From NCBI GenBank assembly GCA_022578605.1, contig MU394059.1, positions 62,001-126,000 of the forward strand: 64,000 bases of DNA. Direction: 5' to 3'. Made by a program: the position numbers and the translations under genes. The notes under the pieces were generated by a model. The model was not told where the DNA came from. It saw only the letters and a list, made by a program, of their open reading frames with translations, and searched no databases. The stretch is from Camillea tinctor (lineage: Eukaryota > Ascomycota > Sordariomycetes > Xylariales > Xylariaceae). Position 1 is the stretch's first letter; each line of letters begins with the position of its first letter. Of this stretch, positions 12,597 to 23,511 are shown piece after piece.

Positions 12597-13213
12597 GGTA
12601 CAGATATTCGAACCGGTTGTTAGTGTTTTGGTGTGTGAGTTAGGAGGAAAATCAAGAGTAGATAGGCCGAGGTACAAGATATCAGGGGTAATCGATTAGA
12701 AAATAACTACGTGCGGTAAAGAGAGTGTTTATTTGTATATGTATAGGTATCACATGTAGTTCTATTTCCCTGAGGCTTATACAAAAACATCATGATTACC
12801 CGAGTCCTTGCTAGACACCATGCGACACATTGTGTGAGTTATGAAATATATAGTGCATAAATCAATATTTATTAACCCCATCGTGTATTAAGTTGGTATC
12901 GATGAGAGGATTTGGGCATGGTCCAGCGTATTCTCAAAGCTTGACGTTGTTAGGGTGTTGTGCCGCATTCGCACACCCGCCCCCTATACCCTCGCACCGG
13001 ACCTCAATCAAGGCCCTTCACGACCCATCTACTATTCTACCCAATAGTCCCTCGCCACGAAAAAAAGAATAACAACAATAGCAACACCTAGATTCTAAGT
13101 TTACATACCCCTAAGTTCAATAAACTTAACTACAACTCAAGATTAATACGGCTCAAAATCTCACATCGCCATCCGGATCATTGTTTCTTCCTTTATCTTA
13201 GAATGCTGTCCAA
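12597..13213. other. 617-bp intergenic region upstream of the SDR gene
   Basis: The left half is the 3' flank of the transporter and the right half the SDR promoter/leader. An ATG at 13203, ten bases before the SDR start and in another frame, opens a 31-codon frame that overlaps the SDR start. No gene is seen. Confidence 0.5.
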
Positions 13214-14260
13214 ATGGCGGCCGGGCTTATTGTCTTTACAGTTTTTGGCGGTGTCGGCTTCATCACTATTCTCTTTTCCCTTGTTAAGATTTTGAACCTG
13301 ATTTGTATTTACCTCCGGCCATCTCGATTGAGTCGCTATGCCCACCTGTCACGGGCAGGTGAGGCACCCTGGGCTCTGGTGACCGGAGCGTCCGACGGGA
13401 TTGGTCTCGCCTTCGCCTACGAGTTGGCCGGCTCCGGATTCAATGTGGTGCTTCACGGCCGGAATCACGAGAAAATATCCCGAGTCATGTCTCGGCTCCA
13501 AGCTACTTTCCCTCAGCGATCATACAGGATCCTCGTCGCAGATGCAGGCTATGTAGCCTGTCTCACCCACCTCAAGGCTTCTACGCAGGAGCATCGCAAT
13601 GGCCAGGAGAAAGCTTCATCAGCACCACTGAATTTTACTGCCATACAACGAGAACTAGGCGACATTAATCTCACTGTCCTCATCAATAATGCCGGCGGAG
13701 GTCCAGTTAACCCAGCCTTCTTGTCAGTTTTGGAATCACCCGAAGATACGATTACTGAAAGCATCAGTTTAAATGGCCTCTTTCCACTGTATCTGACGCG
13801 CGCGCTTCTCCCAAACCTGATACGCCATGCTCCGTCTCTGGTCATCAATACTAACACCATGATAGATCAAGGTTTCCCCTTGGTTGCGTCGTATAGCGCT
13901 AGCAAGGAGTTCATTATGGCCATCACCCGCGCCCTGCGCCTAGAGATGCAAATGGTGGGTTTGGGAGAGGATGTTGAGATATTAGGAATAAAGTTCGGCA
14001 GAGTGACGGGAGCCCATGGCTGCAAAGAACCCGTTTCCCTTTTCGTGCCCAACGCCACGATGATGGTCAAAGCTGCTTTGGCGAGGGCAGGCTATGGGAA
14101 TAGAATTGTGATTGGTTATTGGGGGCATGCGTTACAACAGCTTGGGGCAAGACTCTTTATAGCGTTACCTAGATGGGTGGAAGATAAGATATTCATAACG
14201 ATTATGTGCCAGCAGAGGAAAAACATCGATGGTAGTCTGAAGGATGTCAAGAGTACATAA
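13214..14260 (+). CDS. membrane-anchored short-chain dehydrogenase/reductase, 3-ketoacyl-CoA reductase-like
   Basis: Single exon, 348 residues. An N-terminal membrane segment (about residues 4-33) is followed by a Rossmann SDR: TGASDGIG at 57-64 binds the NADP(H) pyrophosphate, NNAG is at 158-161 and YSASK at 227-231 gives the catalytic Tyr and Lys. The arrangement resembles the very-long-chain 3-oxoacyl-CoA reductase / 17-beta-HSD12 group, which sits in the ER membrane. Oddly, the expected catalytic Ser (SSM in that family) is replaced: the block reads INTNTM, giving Thr 215 or Asn 214 there. An insertion with QEHRNGQEKASS (about residues 124-137) also departs from the family. Activity may therefore be weak or altered. 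A steroid or fatty-acyl substrate is only inferred. Confidence 0.85.
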   Translation: MAAGLIVFTVFGGVGFITILFSLVKILNLICIYLRPSRLSRYAHLSRAGEAPWALVTGASDGIGLAFAYELAGSGFNVVLHGRNHEKISRVMSRLQATFPQRSYRILVADAGYVACLTHLKASTQEHRNGQEKASSAPLNFTAIQRELGDINLTVLINNAGGGPVNPAFLSVLESPEDTITESISLNGLFPLYLTRALLPNLIRHAPSLVINTNTMIDQGFPLVASYSASKEFIMAITRALRLEMQMVGLGEDVEILGIKFGRVTGAHGCKEPVSLFVPNATMMVKAALARAGYGNRIVIGYWGHALQQLGARLFIALPRWVEDKIFITIMCQQRKNIDGSLKDVKST

Positions 14261-16096
14261 TGCATTAGATTTTGTTAGCTGTGCCAGAGAAAAGTATTGT
14301 ATAGTACCTATAGATGGAACTCGACGCACCCATTAATTGAGGGTGTGGAAAATAATAACATATCTATTGGTAAGTATTTTGCCACAAACAGATCAGCTAC
14401 GGAAAGAAGATGGTGAGAGGCGGCTGGTCGAAGTGATAGTGGAGCCAGCCCTAGACCGGCTTCGGGATCAGATATGCGAGCAAGTGCGGGACCATATCCG
14501 GGATGGAATCCGGCGTGAAACGGAGCAACCTCAAGAAACGCAAAACTAGTGCGCATTGAATCTTAAATTAACTAGTAATAAAGTATGGTAAGGAAATTCA
14601 TATTATCCACAAGAAAATAGGAGTTATTTTTTTTCCCACTTCAAGAGAGTGTAGGACCCCTATAAAAAGGAATTTCAGTGGCTATCTGTGATTAGCGAAC
14701 CATCATCCTGACAACTACCACACCCCCATACTTCTAATACCACATCCACATCCCATATGTTATTTCAGGAGCTAGTTAAAGTATATTTAAGCCGTGTCTG
14801 ACTCTTTTATACTCAGGTTCTCATAGGAAAGTTTCTTAGGTATGGTCATAGCGTAGGCGGCACGACACAAATGGAGGCTTAAGCCCAATATGAAATGTAG
14901 TATCAGTTATGAGTTACGGATATATTCTCACTCGTATTCTTCTGTATACTTAATTTACAGGCGAGCCTGGCATTTCGGCAGCTCAATAACCGGCCGCAAG
15001 AGCTGTATCGTATGAATTTCGAGGGATAACCCCCAACCTGTGATCACGCATATCTTCCTGAAACATCAAGCTTCGAAAAGCGTGTTTCCCGACGACAAGG
15101 CAACTGACAGTGGACTCTTTTTCGATCGGCTAACCTTGCATGAGGTGTGACGCGGCGAGTCATCGGGCAACTTTCGCACTTTGCGGGTGTAAGCATGTAG
15201 ATGGCTGTTCTGATTTTTTCACTTTAGACGGCCTATTATTGAAGCTGCGGACTACGACATGCCCATAGATGATCCATTCTAGTAAGCTAATAGTCAGGTA
15301 CCCTTGAACTTTTAATATAGGCGTGGTAGGGGTTGCTCTGTAGCTTCTCAGTTGCTCTACCGCCTGATGACTGATCGGAAGAAAAGGGGTATGGAGTTGG
15401 GAGACAATAATTCAGATTTCCGTTAGGGAGGCACTGCTTTGAATTACTTCATTTGCAACAGGCGAGGATATATATTGGTTAAATAAGTTGTGTGTAGAAC
15501 TGGCTTTTCTATCTAGTTTGCCTCACCTACAACTCCTGGAATCGAGATCCTGAAACAGCACCTCAGAGCCCAGGACGGTCGAGGTAAATACAGGACAGGC
15601 TAGTTTTGAAATAAGACCACATATGTTCTCCCGTCGTGGTTACTCAATTTATAAACTGAAAAGAAGTGAAATTAGATTTCGTTGGCTTGCCTCGTGTTAG
15701 CCCCCTACCCGCGATAAGGTGAAGTAGGAAGTATAATTTTCAGAACAAACCAGGTGAGCAAACAATAACCTACCTACCCGATTGAGAAGTTAAATTGAAT
15801 TGATTATTCCATGATTTAGACTCGGTACAAGAACTAGTGGTCATTATGGAGGGGGGTAATACAAGGACATAGCACCATTATAAAATAATCATCTGTTACC
15901 CAGATGATGACAAGCCTACCTTTCGACTTCACATTCCCTAAGGCGTACAATAACTCAGCACCGAATAACGACTCGTCCAACAAAGTACAATATAAGAAAC
16001 ATACTTCTAGTTTTCTTATAATCCGCTAGAAACTGACAAAGAGAAAAGAGAAAGCCGAAGTAACACTGGTCCGAGAAAGCTTGCTCGTCACTCAAG
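14261..16096. other. 1.8-kb intergenic region, no gene seen
   Basis: AT-rich, with scattered short frames and no recognisable domain on either strand. A short run (about 14380-14549) encodes a Glu/Arg-rich amphipathic peptide but lacks an ATG. Nothing else is supported. Confidence 0.5.
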
Positions 16097-16607
16097 ATGG
16101 TGGCAAACAGTGATTCGAGTGGTTCCGGCTACCATACAACTCCCTGGCTATACTCACAATGCGAGAGCTGCCGCGAAGCATCCACGTCCGTCAATGCAGA
16201 CGAGGGTTCAAAAAATGATAGTTCGGTATGAATACACACCAAAGACTTGCTTTCTCTTGAGCGAGCTAACCGACTTGCAGTCTCCCCCGTCCCAACCGCT
16301 CAACACAAGCCTGGACCAGCAGCAAGGAGCAAGCTGCTATGGATACAACACCTTTGACGACGACTGGTCAGGTTCGTCGCTTCTAGGATCAAACCGCGAC
16401 GTCGAGTCCCAGGAGTTGAATTTCGACGAAATGTGTCGTGGCGACCCTATTGGGATGGCCATTAGCATTGGGGGCGGCCTAATAGTGGTGGTGGGACTCT
16501 GGTACACTCGTTTCGAAACGAGCTGTCGCCCCCCACATTTTTTTTACTCACACACACACAACTTTTTTGAATTAACATCACTTTGTTCACTTTTTATCAT
16601 TTTTTAA
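16097..16607 (+). CDS. small single-pass membrane protein gene, 3' end replaced by a foldback element
   Basis: Exon 1 is 16097-16225. A 55-nt intron (GTATGA...GCTAACC...TTGCAG, 16226-16280) follows, then exon 2 from 16281. Both splice sides are phase 0. As sequenced the protein has 151 residues. The N-terminal part is Ser/Asp-rich with a CESCREAS motif, the middle is acidic (TFDDDWSGSSLLG), and a hydrophobic segment (about 100-117, GMAISIGGGLIVVVGLW) is a likely membrane helix. At codon 118 the frame enters a 597-bp element and gains a foreign 33-residue tail ending at 16607. Taking out the element and one TA copy keeps the frame: codons resume at 17104 and stop at 17144-17146, giving a native tail LTTGLVDKLPPPV. 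The family is not recognised; confidence in the gene rests on the intron and on this in-frame junction. Confidence 0.55.
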
Positions 16608-17103
16608 CATAACTTCGCAACAACATAGCTATACACAAAAACCCATATATCAAAATGAAGCTCTTTTTATTGCAAATATAATAATATAAATATTTTTAAA
16701 CTAGCTTAAATATTCATATAAATGCAAGTAATTATGTTATATTTTTTATAATAACTACATTTTATTGTTAATTACCCCGCATAACATTTATATTACCCCG
16801 CTATAAAAGCGTTTCTTTGCCAACCATAAAACATTTACGTAATGTAAACAAATAAACTACAGCAATTATAAAAAATATAGCATAATTACTTGTATTTATA
16901 TCAATATTAAAGCTAGTTTAAAAATATTTATATCATTATATTCGCAATAAAAAGAGCTTCATTTTGATATATGGGTTTTTGTGTATAACTATGTTGTTGC
17001 GAAGTTATGTTAAAAAATGATAAAAAGTGATGTTAATGAAAAAGTGTGTGTGTGTGAGTAGAAAAAAATATGGGGGGCGACAGCTCGTTTCGAAACGAGT
17101 GTA
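16503..17103. mobile_element. 597-bp foldback MITE with TA target duplication
   Basis: The element runs 16505-17101, flanked by TA at 16503-16504 and 17102-17103. Its ends are CACTCGTTTCGAAACGAG and the reverse complement, followed by CTGTCGCCCCCC(A). Nearly the whole element is one inverted repeat: left arm about 16505-16760, right arm about 16845-17101, few mismatches by eye, and an AT-rich spacer holding ATTACCCCGC twice. Each end carries the perfect 16-bp palindrome CTCGTTTCGAAACGAG. There is no transposase frame, so it must be moved in trans. TA duplication points to the Tc1/mariner/pogo superfamily; the exact family is unknown. Confidence 0.9.
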
Positions 17104-17146
17104 CTTGACTACCGGGCTTGTTGATAAGTTGCCGCCACCCGTATAG

Positions 17147-18363
17147 GAAGGGCCTTGTTGAACGGAAAGCAGTTATTGTAAAGCCGGAGGGACGAGCCTG
17201 TTTGACACACGATACACGGTTAGTACAAGGCATCGGCGAGGAGAAAGGCAATACACGGTTTCACGCGAGTCACTAATTAAAATATCTCGTTTCTTGTTAT
17301 TAACTTATATACCTTCAAAAAAAGTGAGGTCGGTATGCGAGACGCAGAAGAACTGCACTAGGAAGCGAAATGTCTCTCCCAGCGCTTATTTGTGATAGAC
17401 GCGGCGCGTCTCGTATGAGGTAGGATTAGAAGAGCTGGCATTGTGGCTAATTTCTCCTTTGCTTGGGTAACTAGTTTGAATTCCAAGCCAGACCCATCTC
17501 GCATTCCAAACAAGCACGCGTATATATACACATTGCACAGGATCAAACAGGTTTTTATTATAAAGCAAGTAGGAGTGCTATATTGGTATCGTCGATCTAT
17601 CGCAGTCTCGTCTTTTCTCTCTTCAACTCAAAAAACATGGCACTTCACCATCTGACAAACGAATTGCCTTGCCCTATTTGACATCGCCCTAACACTAGAC
17701 CGCCCCCAAATTCATCACAACGACTCTCGCCATCCATCAGCCCGTCAGTCCACCAGCCATCGATCATCTCAATGCATCCATCCTTCACAATGATGCCTCC
17801 CTCGTTTCGCCTCGATACCAAGTGAGGCGAGGAAAAGTTAAAAAAAAAAAAAAAAAAAAGCTATCACGTCCTCCCCCCTTCCCACCTTCGACATCGAGCT
17901 CGCGCTTGTGAATCAAAACGAGAGGAATATAGTCAAGAAAAAGGAAAAAGGAAGATCACCACCCCCTCCCCCCCCCCGTCGCATTCTCTTCCTCGTCCAA
18001 GGAATCAAAAAACCATAAAAGAGGGACACATAGAATCATTATCCACCGAAGGACCCCCCTCTTCCTTTCCCTTCCCTTCTTTTCCTCCTCATTCGAAAGT
18101 TGAAGAAAACCCTGAAATCGTTTGATCCAAATCTTCGTCTTCTCAGCGTCCACATTAACACGTATACTATGTACTAAACTTTTTTTTTTTCGTTATCTTT
18201 TCATATTTTTCTTCCTTTCCTTCCTCCGAAAAACCGCTTCGTACCTTAGGCTTATTCCTCCACCACTTTTACTATTTCCCCTCCAAAAGAAAAAAACCAA
18301 AACTCGAAAGACTGGCCAAGTAGGGTTCGCCAGGTCGTTGGTTAAGCATAGTCAATACTCCTC
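17147..18363. other. 1.2-kb intergenic region with homopolymer runs
   Basis: It holds a run of about 20 A at 17840-17859, C-rich runs near 17965-17980 and a T run near 18180. These sit in the 3' flank of the minus-strand gene ending at 18364. Part may be its 3' untranslated region. No coding sequence is supported. Confidence 0.5.
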
Positions 18364-21204
18364 TCAGCAAGCTCCCCCACACACCAGATCCTCCGCCGGC
18401 GTCGTCGCCTCCGGCTCCTGCGGGTCCGCGACGCCCCGCAACCCGTGCTGCAGCAGCTCGCGGCTCACGAGGAACGCCTCGCACGCCTTGGCCAGCGTGA
18501 AGGGCTCCTCGTCTTCGGGCTGCTCCTCCTTGCGGAGCAGCGGCGCGTCCTTCGTCGCATCCGGCTGGTCCGCCTCGATGGCGGGCAGCTCGCCGAGGTC
18601 CACGAATGGCGACGCGGGGGCCGGGGGCTGTTCGGGTTCCTCCTCCTCGGGCTTGGCGGCGTCTTGCTCCTCGAGGAGGGCTTCGACTTCGGCGGCGGTG
18701 AGGGGGGTTTGCGTGGGCTCCGGGATGGGCTCTTCTTCTTGTTCTGCGATGGCGGTGGGGGAGGCGGTGTCGGCCTCGGCTTCGGGCTCGCTGGGAATAG
18801 TCGAGTAGGCATCGTCAAAGGACTCTTCCTCCTCGAGCTCGAGGTCTAGGGGCTCGATCGGGCCAAAGCTGGCTTCGACGATGATGGGCTCACGCTCTGG
18901 CGTGGGCTCGGGGGCGGCTTCGTGGGTCTCCTCGATGGACTCCGCGTCGAGGGAGGGAGATGGAGCGTCTTGCGCCTCAACGACGAAAGGTTCGGCATCC
19001 GGCACCTCCATTTTAGATTCCTCCTCTACAGGCACTTCCACGACCTGCGTGGCCTGTACCTGAAGGGTCTGGGTCTGGGTCTGGGTTTCGGTCTCAGTAA
19101 CGGTGTGGAATACCTTCACGACACGCTTTTGAATGACTGTTTCGACGATCTCTTCCACCTCTGACGAGATGGAGACGGCTGGTTCAGTCTCTTCCTGGGA
19201 AAGAATAGCTATTTCTGGCTCCTTGGCCTCGGTGGGAACATCTTGGCTGACTTCTGGAGTACTATCTTGCGTTGTTTCTTGGGCCAGAGGACTAGGTGGG
19301 ATCTCGGCTATGTGATCAACTGCCTGTGGGGACTCGTCGGGCATTGCGGCGGCGTATGGTTGCTCATAACCCGCCATAGCCATAATTGACTCAACACTAG
19401 GACCGTCTTGTTCCATTACGATCGGGCTCTTGTATTCCTGGGACATGGCGACTTCGGGCACTTCCATAACAGGTGCCCTGGGGTGCATCTCGGCAATACG
19501 GTCCATGTTGGTAATGGAAGGTTCTTGGGTCAACGGACGGGGTGCGTTGCGAAGAGCCAGCACGAGGACGAGGACGCCAAGAGTAAATATCACAATGTTC
19601 TTGCGGTCTTGTATCAATACCCTGGCAGACTGGACGAGCAGCTGAGGCATTGATGCTGATTGGGTGGTGTGTCGCTGCGACTCCCTCCTCTCGTAAGCGT
19701 CACCGGATGATGATCGAGGAAATGCGTTGTAAGATTCTGACTCGTTATGGGCGAATGAATCCTCAGTATGCTCTTCGGCTGGAGGAGAATGTCCATAGAT
19801 CTCACGATAACGTTCAGCATCCCGACGGCGACGCTCAGCTGATTCTGCGCGTCCGTGCCCAGACCCGCGCGCTGTCGTGCCGGCATTGGAGTGGAATGAG
19901 TCCCTTTTCTTCTCCCGGCGCTGTTGCTCCCTCTCCTCTGCGACCTCCTCAGCAAACGAGTCATCCTCTTCCTGATCTAGATGATGATCCTGTTGAGCAG
20001 CCAGACGAACTATCTCGTCTTGCACGGAGCCATCAACTACAGGTTCGAGCTCAACATCAACGCGCTCCATCTCCTTCCAGCAAGCGGCCCAGGCACCGGC
20101 TTTCATTAAACCATTACTAGCATACACTTTGACGCGGAAGATCTTATTCGCGCCGAGCGACTCGTACCGAATGTCATGCTTGCAAGTCTTGCACCAATGG
20201 CGCTTGTCACTAGAATCCCGCCGGTCTTCCTCATAATCATCCTCACTGTCATCATCGTCACTGATGGTCGACTCATTGGTTGGACCCAGGTAGTGGCCGC
20301 ATTCCAGAATCCGGGCCCGCCGGCGTAGGGGAAGCTCCAGCGCATCTAGGAGACGCTCCTCTAGAACCTCGTAGTCATTCTGAGGATGACCTAGGAGAAT
20401 ACCTCTCTCTATCACTGTGTCGCCCACGCGGTCTTGTAGCATCTGCCACGCATCCCGTAGTGTCTTTGCCTGGTCGCTCATCTCAGCAGGGTCGAGGTTG
20501 TTGACAATGTCGCCCCACACCCATCGTAAAGGTAGTAATGTGACATGTAGTAGAACGAGCGGCGCATCCAGTCGCGACTTAAACCGTGGCGGTGTAGATT
20601 TCTTCTTAGGAGAATACTGCGTAGAGCCGGACGGCGTACCTAGTCGCGATACAGTAGGGAATCCCTTCTTAGCTGCTCGGGGAGATCCGAGTACAGACGG
20701 TGTCGGTGAGGACATTTGCATAGCCCTCACATCTGAAGGGGTTCGGAAGGGGGGACGGGGTGTTCCCCTGGACGTCGGAATGAAATCATCCTTATCATAC
20801 TGGCCCATTTCTGAAATCCCCGGTGACCGTAACGAGGTCATGTTGTCTCCCTCACCTCGGCATTTGCCTGACTCGGACCCGCCGTCGTATGAACCTATAG
20901 AGCTTCGGCTTCGGTGGCTCTTGTCGCTGAAGACGTCTTCGTCATGTTGGGAGCTGCTGTCGGCGCCCTCATCGTGGTGGTGCATCTCCTCATCCATCAT
21001 TGAAGTATGCTTATCCTCTTCGCCCATAGTGGTGGCGTTGTCGTCAGCTTCGATGCTAGGGTGTAACTCGGATTCTTCGTCTTGAATGTCGACTGGCTTG
21101 GGCGAGACACCACTTATGTCCTCCGAGTCCATCGGGTAACTCAAGTCAGACTGATCGACGTATATATTGAAGTCGTAATCGTCGTTAGGGCTCGGAGGAG
21201 ACAT
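18364..21204 (-). CDS. pathway-specific nitrogen regulator-family protein, acidic, with one membrane segment
   Basis: Single open frame of 946 residues, ATG at 21204. The first 200 residues are acidic and Ser-rich. A conserved core (about 205-400) contains RFKSRLDAPLVLLHVTLLPL, GDTVIERGILLGHPQNDYEVLEERLLDALELP and a possible zinc-binding set: ECGHYLGP (about 298-305) and WCKTCKH (about 336-342). Residues 410-530 are charged and low complexity. IVIFTLGVLVLVLAL (about 535-550) is a clear membrane helix. The last 390 residues are Glu/Pro-rich and end with a better conserved FTLAKACEAFLVSRELLQHGLRGV block. Ascomycete homologues carry the database name pathway-specific nitrogen regulator. No DNA-binding domain is visible and the helix suggests a membrane or organelle location, so the name may mislead. 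Confidence 0.85.
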   Translation of the reverse strand: MSPPSPNDDYDFNIYVDQSDLSYPMDSEDISGVSPKPVDIQDEESELHPSIEADDNATTMGEEDKHTSMMDEEMHHHDEGADSSSQHDEDVFSDKSHRSRSSIGSYDGGSESGKCRGEGDNMTSLRSPGISEMGQYDKDDFIPTSRGTPRPPFRTPSDVRAMQMSSPTPSVLGSPRAAKKGFPTVSRLGTPSGSTQYSPKKKSTPPRFKSRLDAPLVLLHVTLLPLRWVWGDIVNNLDPAEMSDQAKTLRDAWQMLQDRVGDTVIERGILLGHPQNDYEVLEERLLDALELPLRRRARILECGHYLGPTNESTISDDDDSEDDYEEDRRDSSDKRHWCKTCKHDIRYESLGANKIFRVKVYASNGLMKAGAWAACWKEMERVDVELEPVVDGSVQDEIVRLAAQQDHHLDQEEDDSFAEEVAEEREQQRREKKRDSFHSNAGTTARGSGHGRAESAERRRRDAERYREIYGHSPPAEEHTEDSFAHNESESYNAFPRSSSGDAYERRESQRHTTQSASMPQLLVQSARVLIQDRKNIVIFTLGVLVLVLALRNAPRPLTQEPSITNMDRIAEMHPRAPVMEVPEVAMSQEYKSPIVMEQDGPSVESIMAMAGYEQPYAAAMPDESPQAVDHIAEIPPSPLAQETTQDSTPEVSQDVPTEAKEPEIAILSQEETEPAVSISSEVEEIVETVIQKRVVKVFHTVTETETQTQTQTLQVQATQVVEVPVEEESKMEVPDAEPFVVEAQDAPSPSLDAESIEETHEAAPEPTPEREPIIVEASFGPIEPLDLELEEEESFDDAYSTIPSEPEAEADTASPTAIAEQEEEPIPEPTQTPLTAAEVEALLEEQDAAKPEEEEPEQPPAPASPFVDLGELPAIEADQPDATKDAPLLRKEEQPEDEEPFTLAKACEAFLVSRELLQHGLRGVADPQEPEATTPAEDLVCGGAC

Positions 21205-23511
21205 CGAAGGAGAAGAAAAGAAGAATGAAAGCAGACGTTGCGACTCTGTAAATTGAATTGTAATTATATGTTGACTATAATTGCTGGGTCTGGCTCATGC
21301 AGACAAACAGCAATGACGGACTGATAGCTGGGGCAACCAAAGAACCAATCAGCCAGGTAACATGGGAGTGTGATTGAGCGGTAAAGAGTATGATTGATGG
21401 ATTGTAGACTCGATAAAGATTTGGATTGGCAAATAGAGTCAAAGTTCCATTGTTTTCGGATTTCTAGATTGGGCGGTGGAGGGTGTTAGTCGGTAGGTTG
21501 TCGGGTTGGCGGGTTAGAGAGCGGGACCTTGTGATTGTTGACATCCGTTGCTGGGACGATGGCAGGGGGTGAGGGGTGTCTAAACCCAACGGACTCGATA
21601 CAACACACAGACATACGTAGGTTACCAAAAGCAAAGAAAAGGAAGAGAAAAAAAGTAATTATAATTGATTCACTTTACCGTCGTAGAAAATGAGCGACAA
21701 ATAAAATAAAATGTTGATGTTATCCATCCTTTTCTTTGATTGATCGCTGTTTAATAACACACCGGTCAGCCCCTTTCCTAACGGTCATGTCGGTTCCTAG
21801 ACGGCGTTCCTCGTGATACACACCATCAGAAAAAATCATAGCACCTCTTCAGGGTACATAGAATCAATTGTGTACTGGAAAATATAGCATACAACTATAT
21901 GCGTGGTATATAATGTATAGAAAACTAATAATTGATAGGTGCTTGAGCTGGGTCCCTTGACGTCACAAAAACATGTCAGTTGCCCAGGAAGTACAAATAT
22001 ATCCCATTAGCTTATTCAAATGTGCGTAAATACTATACACTATGGTTGAAGAGCTGTCACGTACCCATAACCCTGAAGCGAACCATCAATTATATCAGTG
22101 CACCTAACCGTACGTACATGTTTAGTCGTATCACACAATCAACACTGGAGACGCGCATTGTTTCGAACGACTCGATCCTCTTCACGTACATAGACAGGCG
22201 CTCGCGTGATACCCCAGCGATCATTGTCGCATGACATTCGATGCGTGTGAGTTCTTTTATAGAACTGATATCACTACAAGTGCTCTTCGCCGGGTTAATC
22301 ATTTCATATAGCGACTCATTCCTGATAACTACTCACGTAACTCTGCAAGCTGAAGCGGTTATTAAATATCTATTATCTACTTCCCATCAATATAGGTCAA
22401 CAGTTATAAGTTGATTGGCACAGGGTATACAGACTTTTTACAAATCCCTTAATTTATGCATGTAAGTATGTATGTTCAGAGTTGGTAATATCTCCCTATT
22501 AGCCACACAACATTCCACGAACAAGTATGGAGTATTACACGAAAACTGCCTCCAAATCACACCTTGGACCCGCGCTTAATTAGGGTGGACACTAACCTAC
22601 ATACACAATATCTCAGCATCTCATTTTGTAACTCTGTAAGCCAGATAATGCAAATATCCAGAGCATGATACCCTTGATCAACACGGAAATGTCAACCCGG
22701 TTAGCCCTATATCTACACTAGACGCATCTCAACTCTTCCGTCATCCGTATAGCCCAGGTTATACCACGATACGAGTTTACTCAGATCAATAAATATATGT
22801 ACTAATTTAGTAGTTTGATTTTTACAACTGATGACTAGAATAATGCATTCCACGCATTATTCTCCCCTTCCTCTCTACGCAGGAGAAGCCACAGGTTTTT
22901 TGAAAGAAAGAAAGAAAAAACGGTTGTTGGTTGCCGAAGCGTTCGGAGATGAATGCCGAAAATAATGAGCCCTACACTTCCAGCCCTCATCTTAGCGTTC
23001 TGATTTCGAGAGCTGAATGAGGGCATACAAACCACCCCTGTCACCAAGTCAAGCCTAGGCTGCGGCCCAGCATCGTCGCCGCCTAGCCTAGACCCTGTAG
23101 GAAGGATTTTAAGAATCACCACGATGCATAGGAGGCTACTTAGTAGACGGAGCGAGGGGGCCAAGAGGGAATTCTGATCCGTCCCATTAGCTGAAGGGAC
23201 CAATCATAGACCAACGATAAAAAAAAGTCCCCCTGAGGTGTGACCAAACATCGTGATATGGGAATAGGCAGGATAAGTAGGCAGCAAAGCCTAGCGGCAA
23301 ACTTATCTATCTCAAGAGGTTTTATAAAGCACCCATCCTGCTACCAATACGGTGAGCCATGTGTTACTTCACGTCTTTTTCTCCCCTCTTCTCTTTGTGT
23401 ACTACTCGGTCTCTCCTCTCTCTAATGAGGTCCTCTTAACTAGCTACCTAACCATAAGAAAAAGACGACAGCAAAGACCGGCCTTACCTTTGGTCCCTAT
23501 AATCATAAGCT
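21205..23511. other. 2.3-kb intergenic region, no gene seen
   Basis: The left part is the promoter and leader of the large minus-strand gene. The rest is AT-rich. A 122-codon minus frame at 22835-23203 has no ATG-anchored domain and unusual composition. No repeat or RNA gene was recognised. Confidence 0.5.

Noticed and set aside
14337..14549. 70-codon Glu/Arg-rich frame after the SDR
   Set aside because: It has no ATG start, and the possible intron inside is too short.
18122..20120. Long plus-strand frames, Gly/Ser-rich
   Set aside because: They are antisense shadows of the Glu/Pro-rich minus-strand gene.
22835..23203. 122-codon minus frame
   Set aside because: Low-complexity composition, no domain, no splice context.
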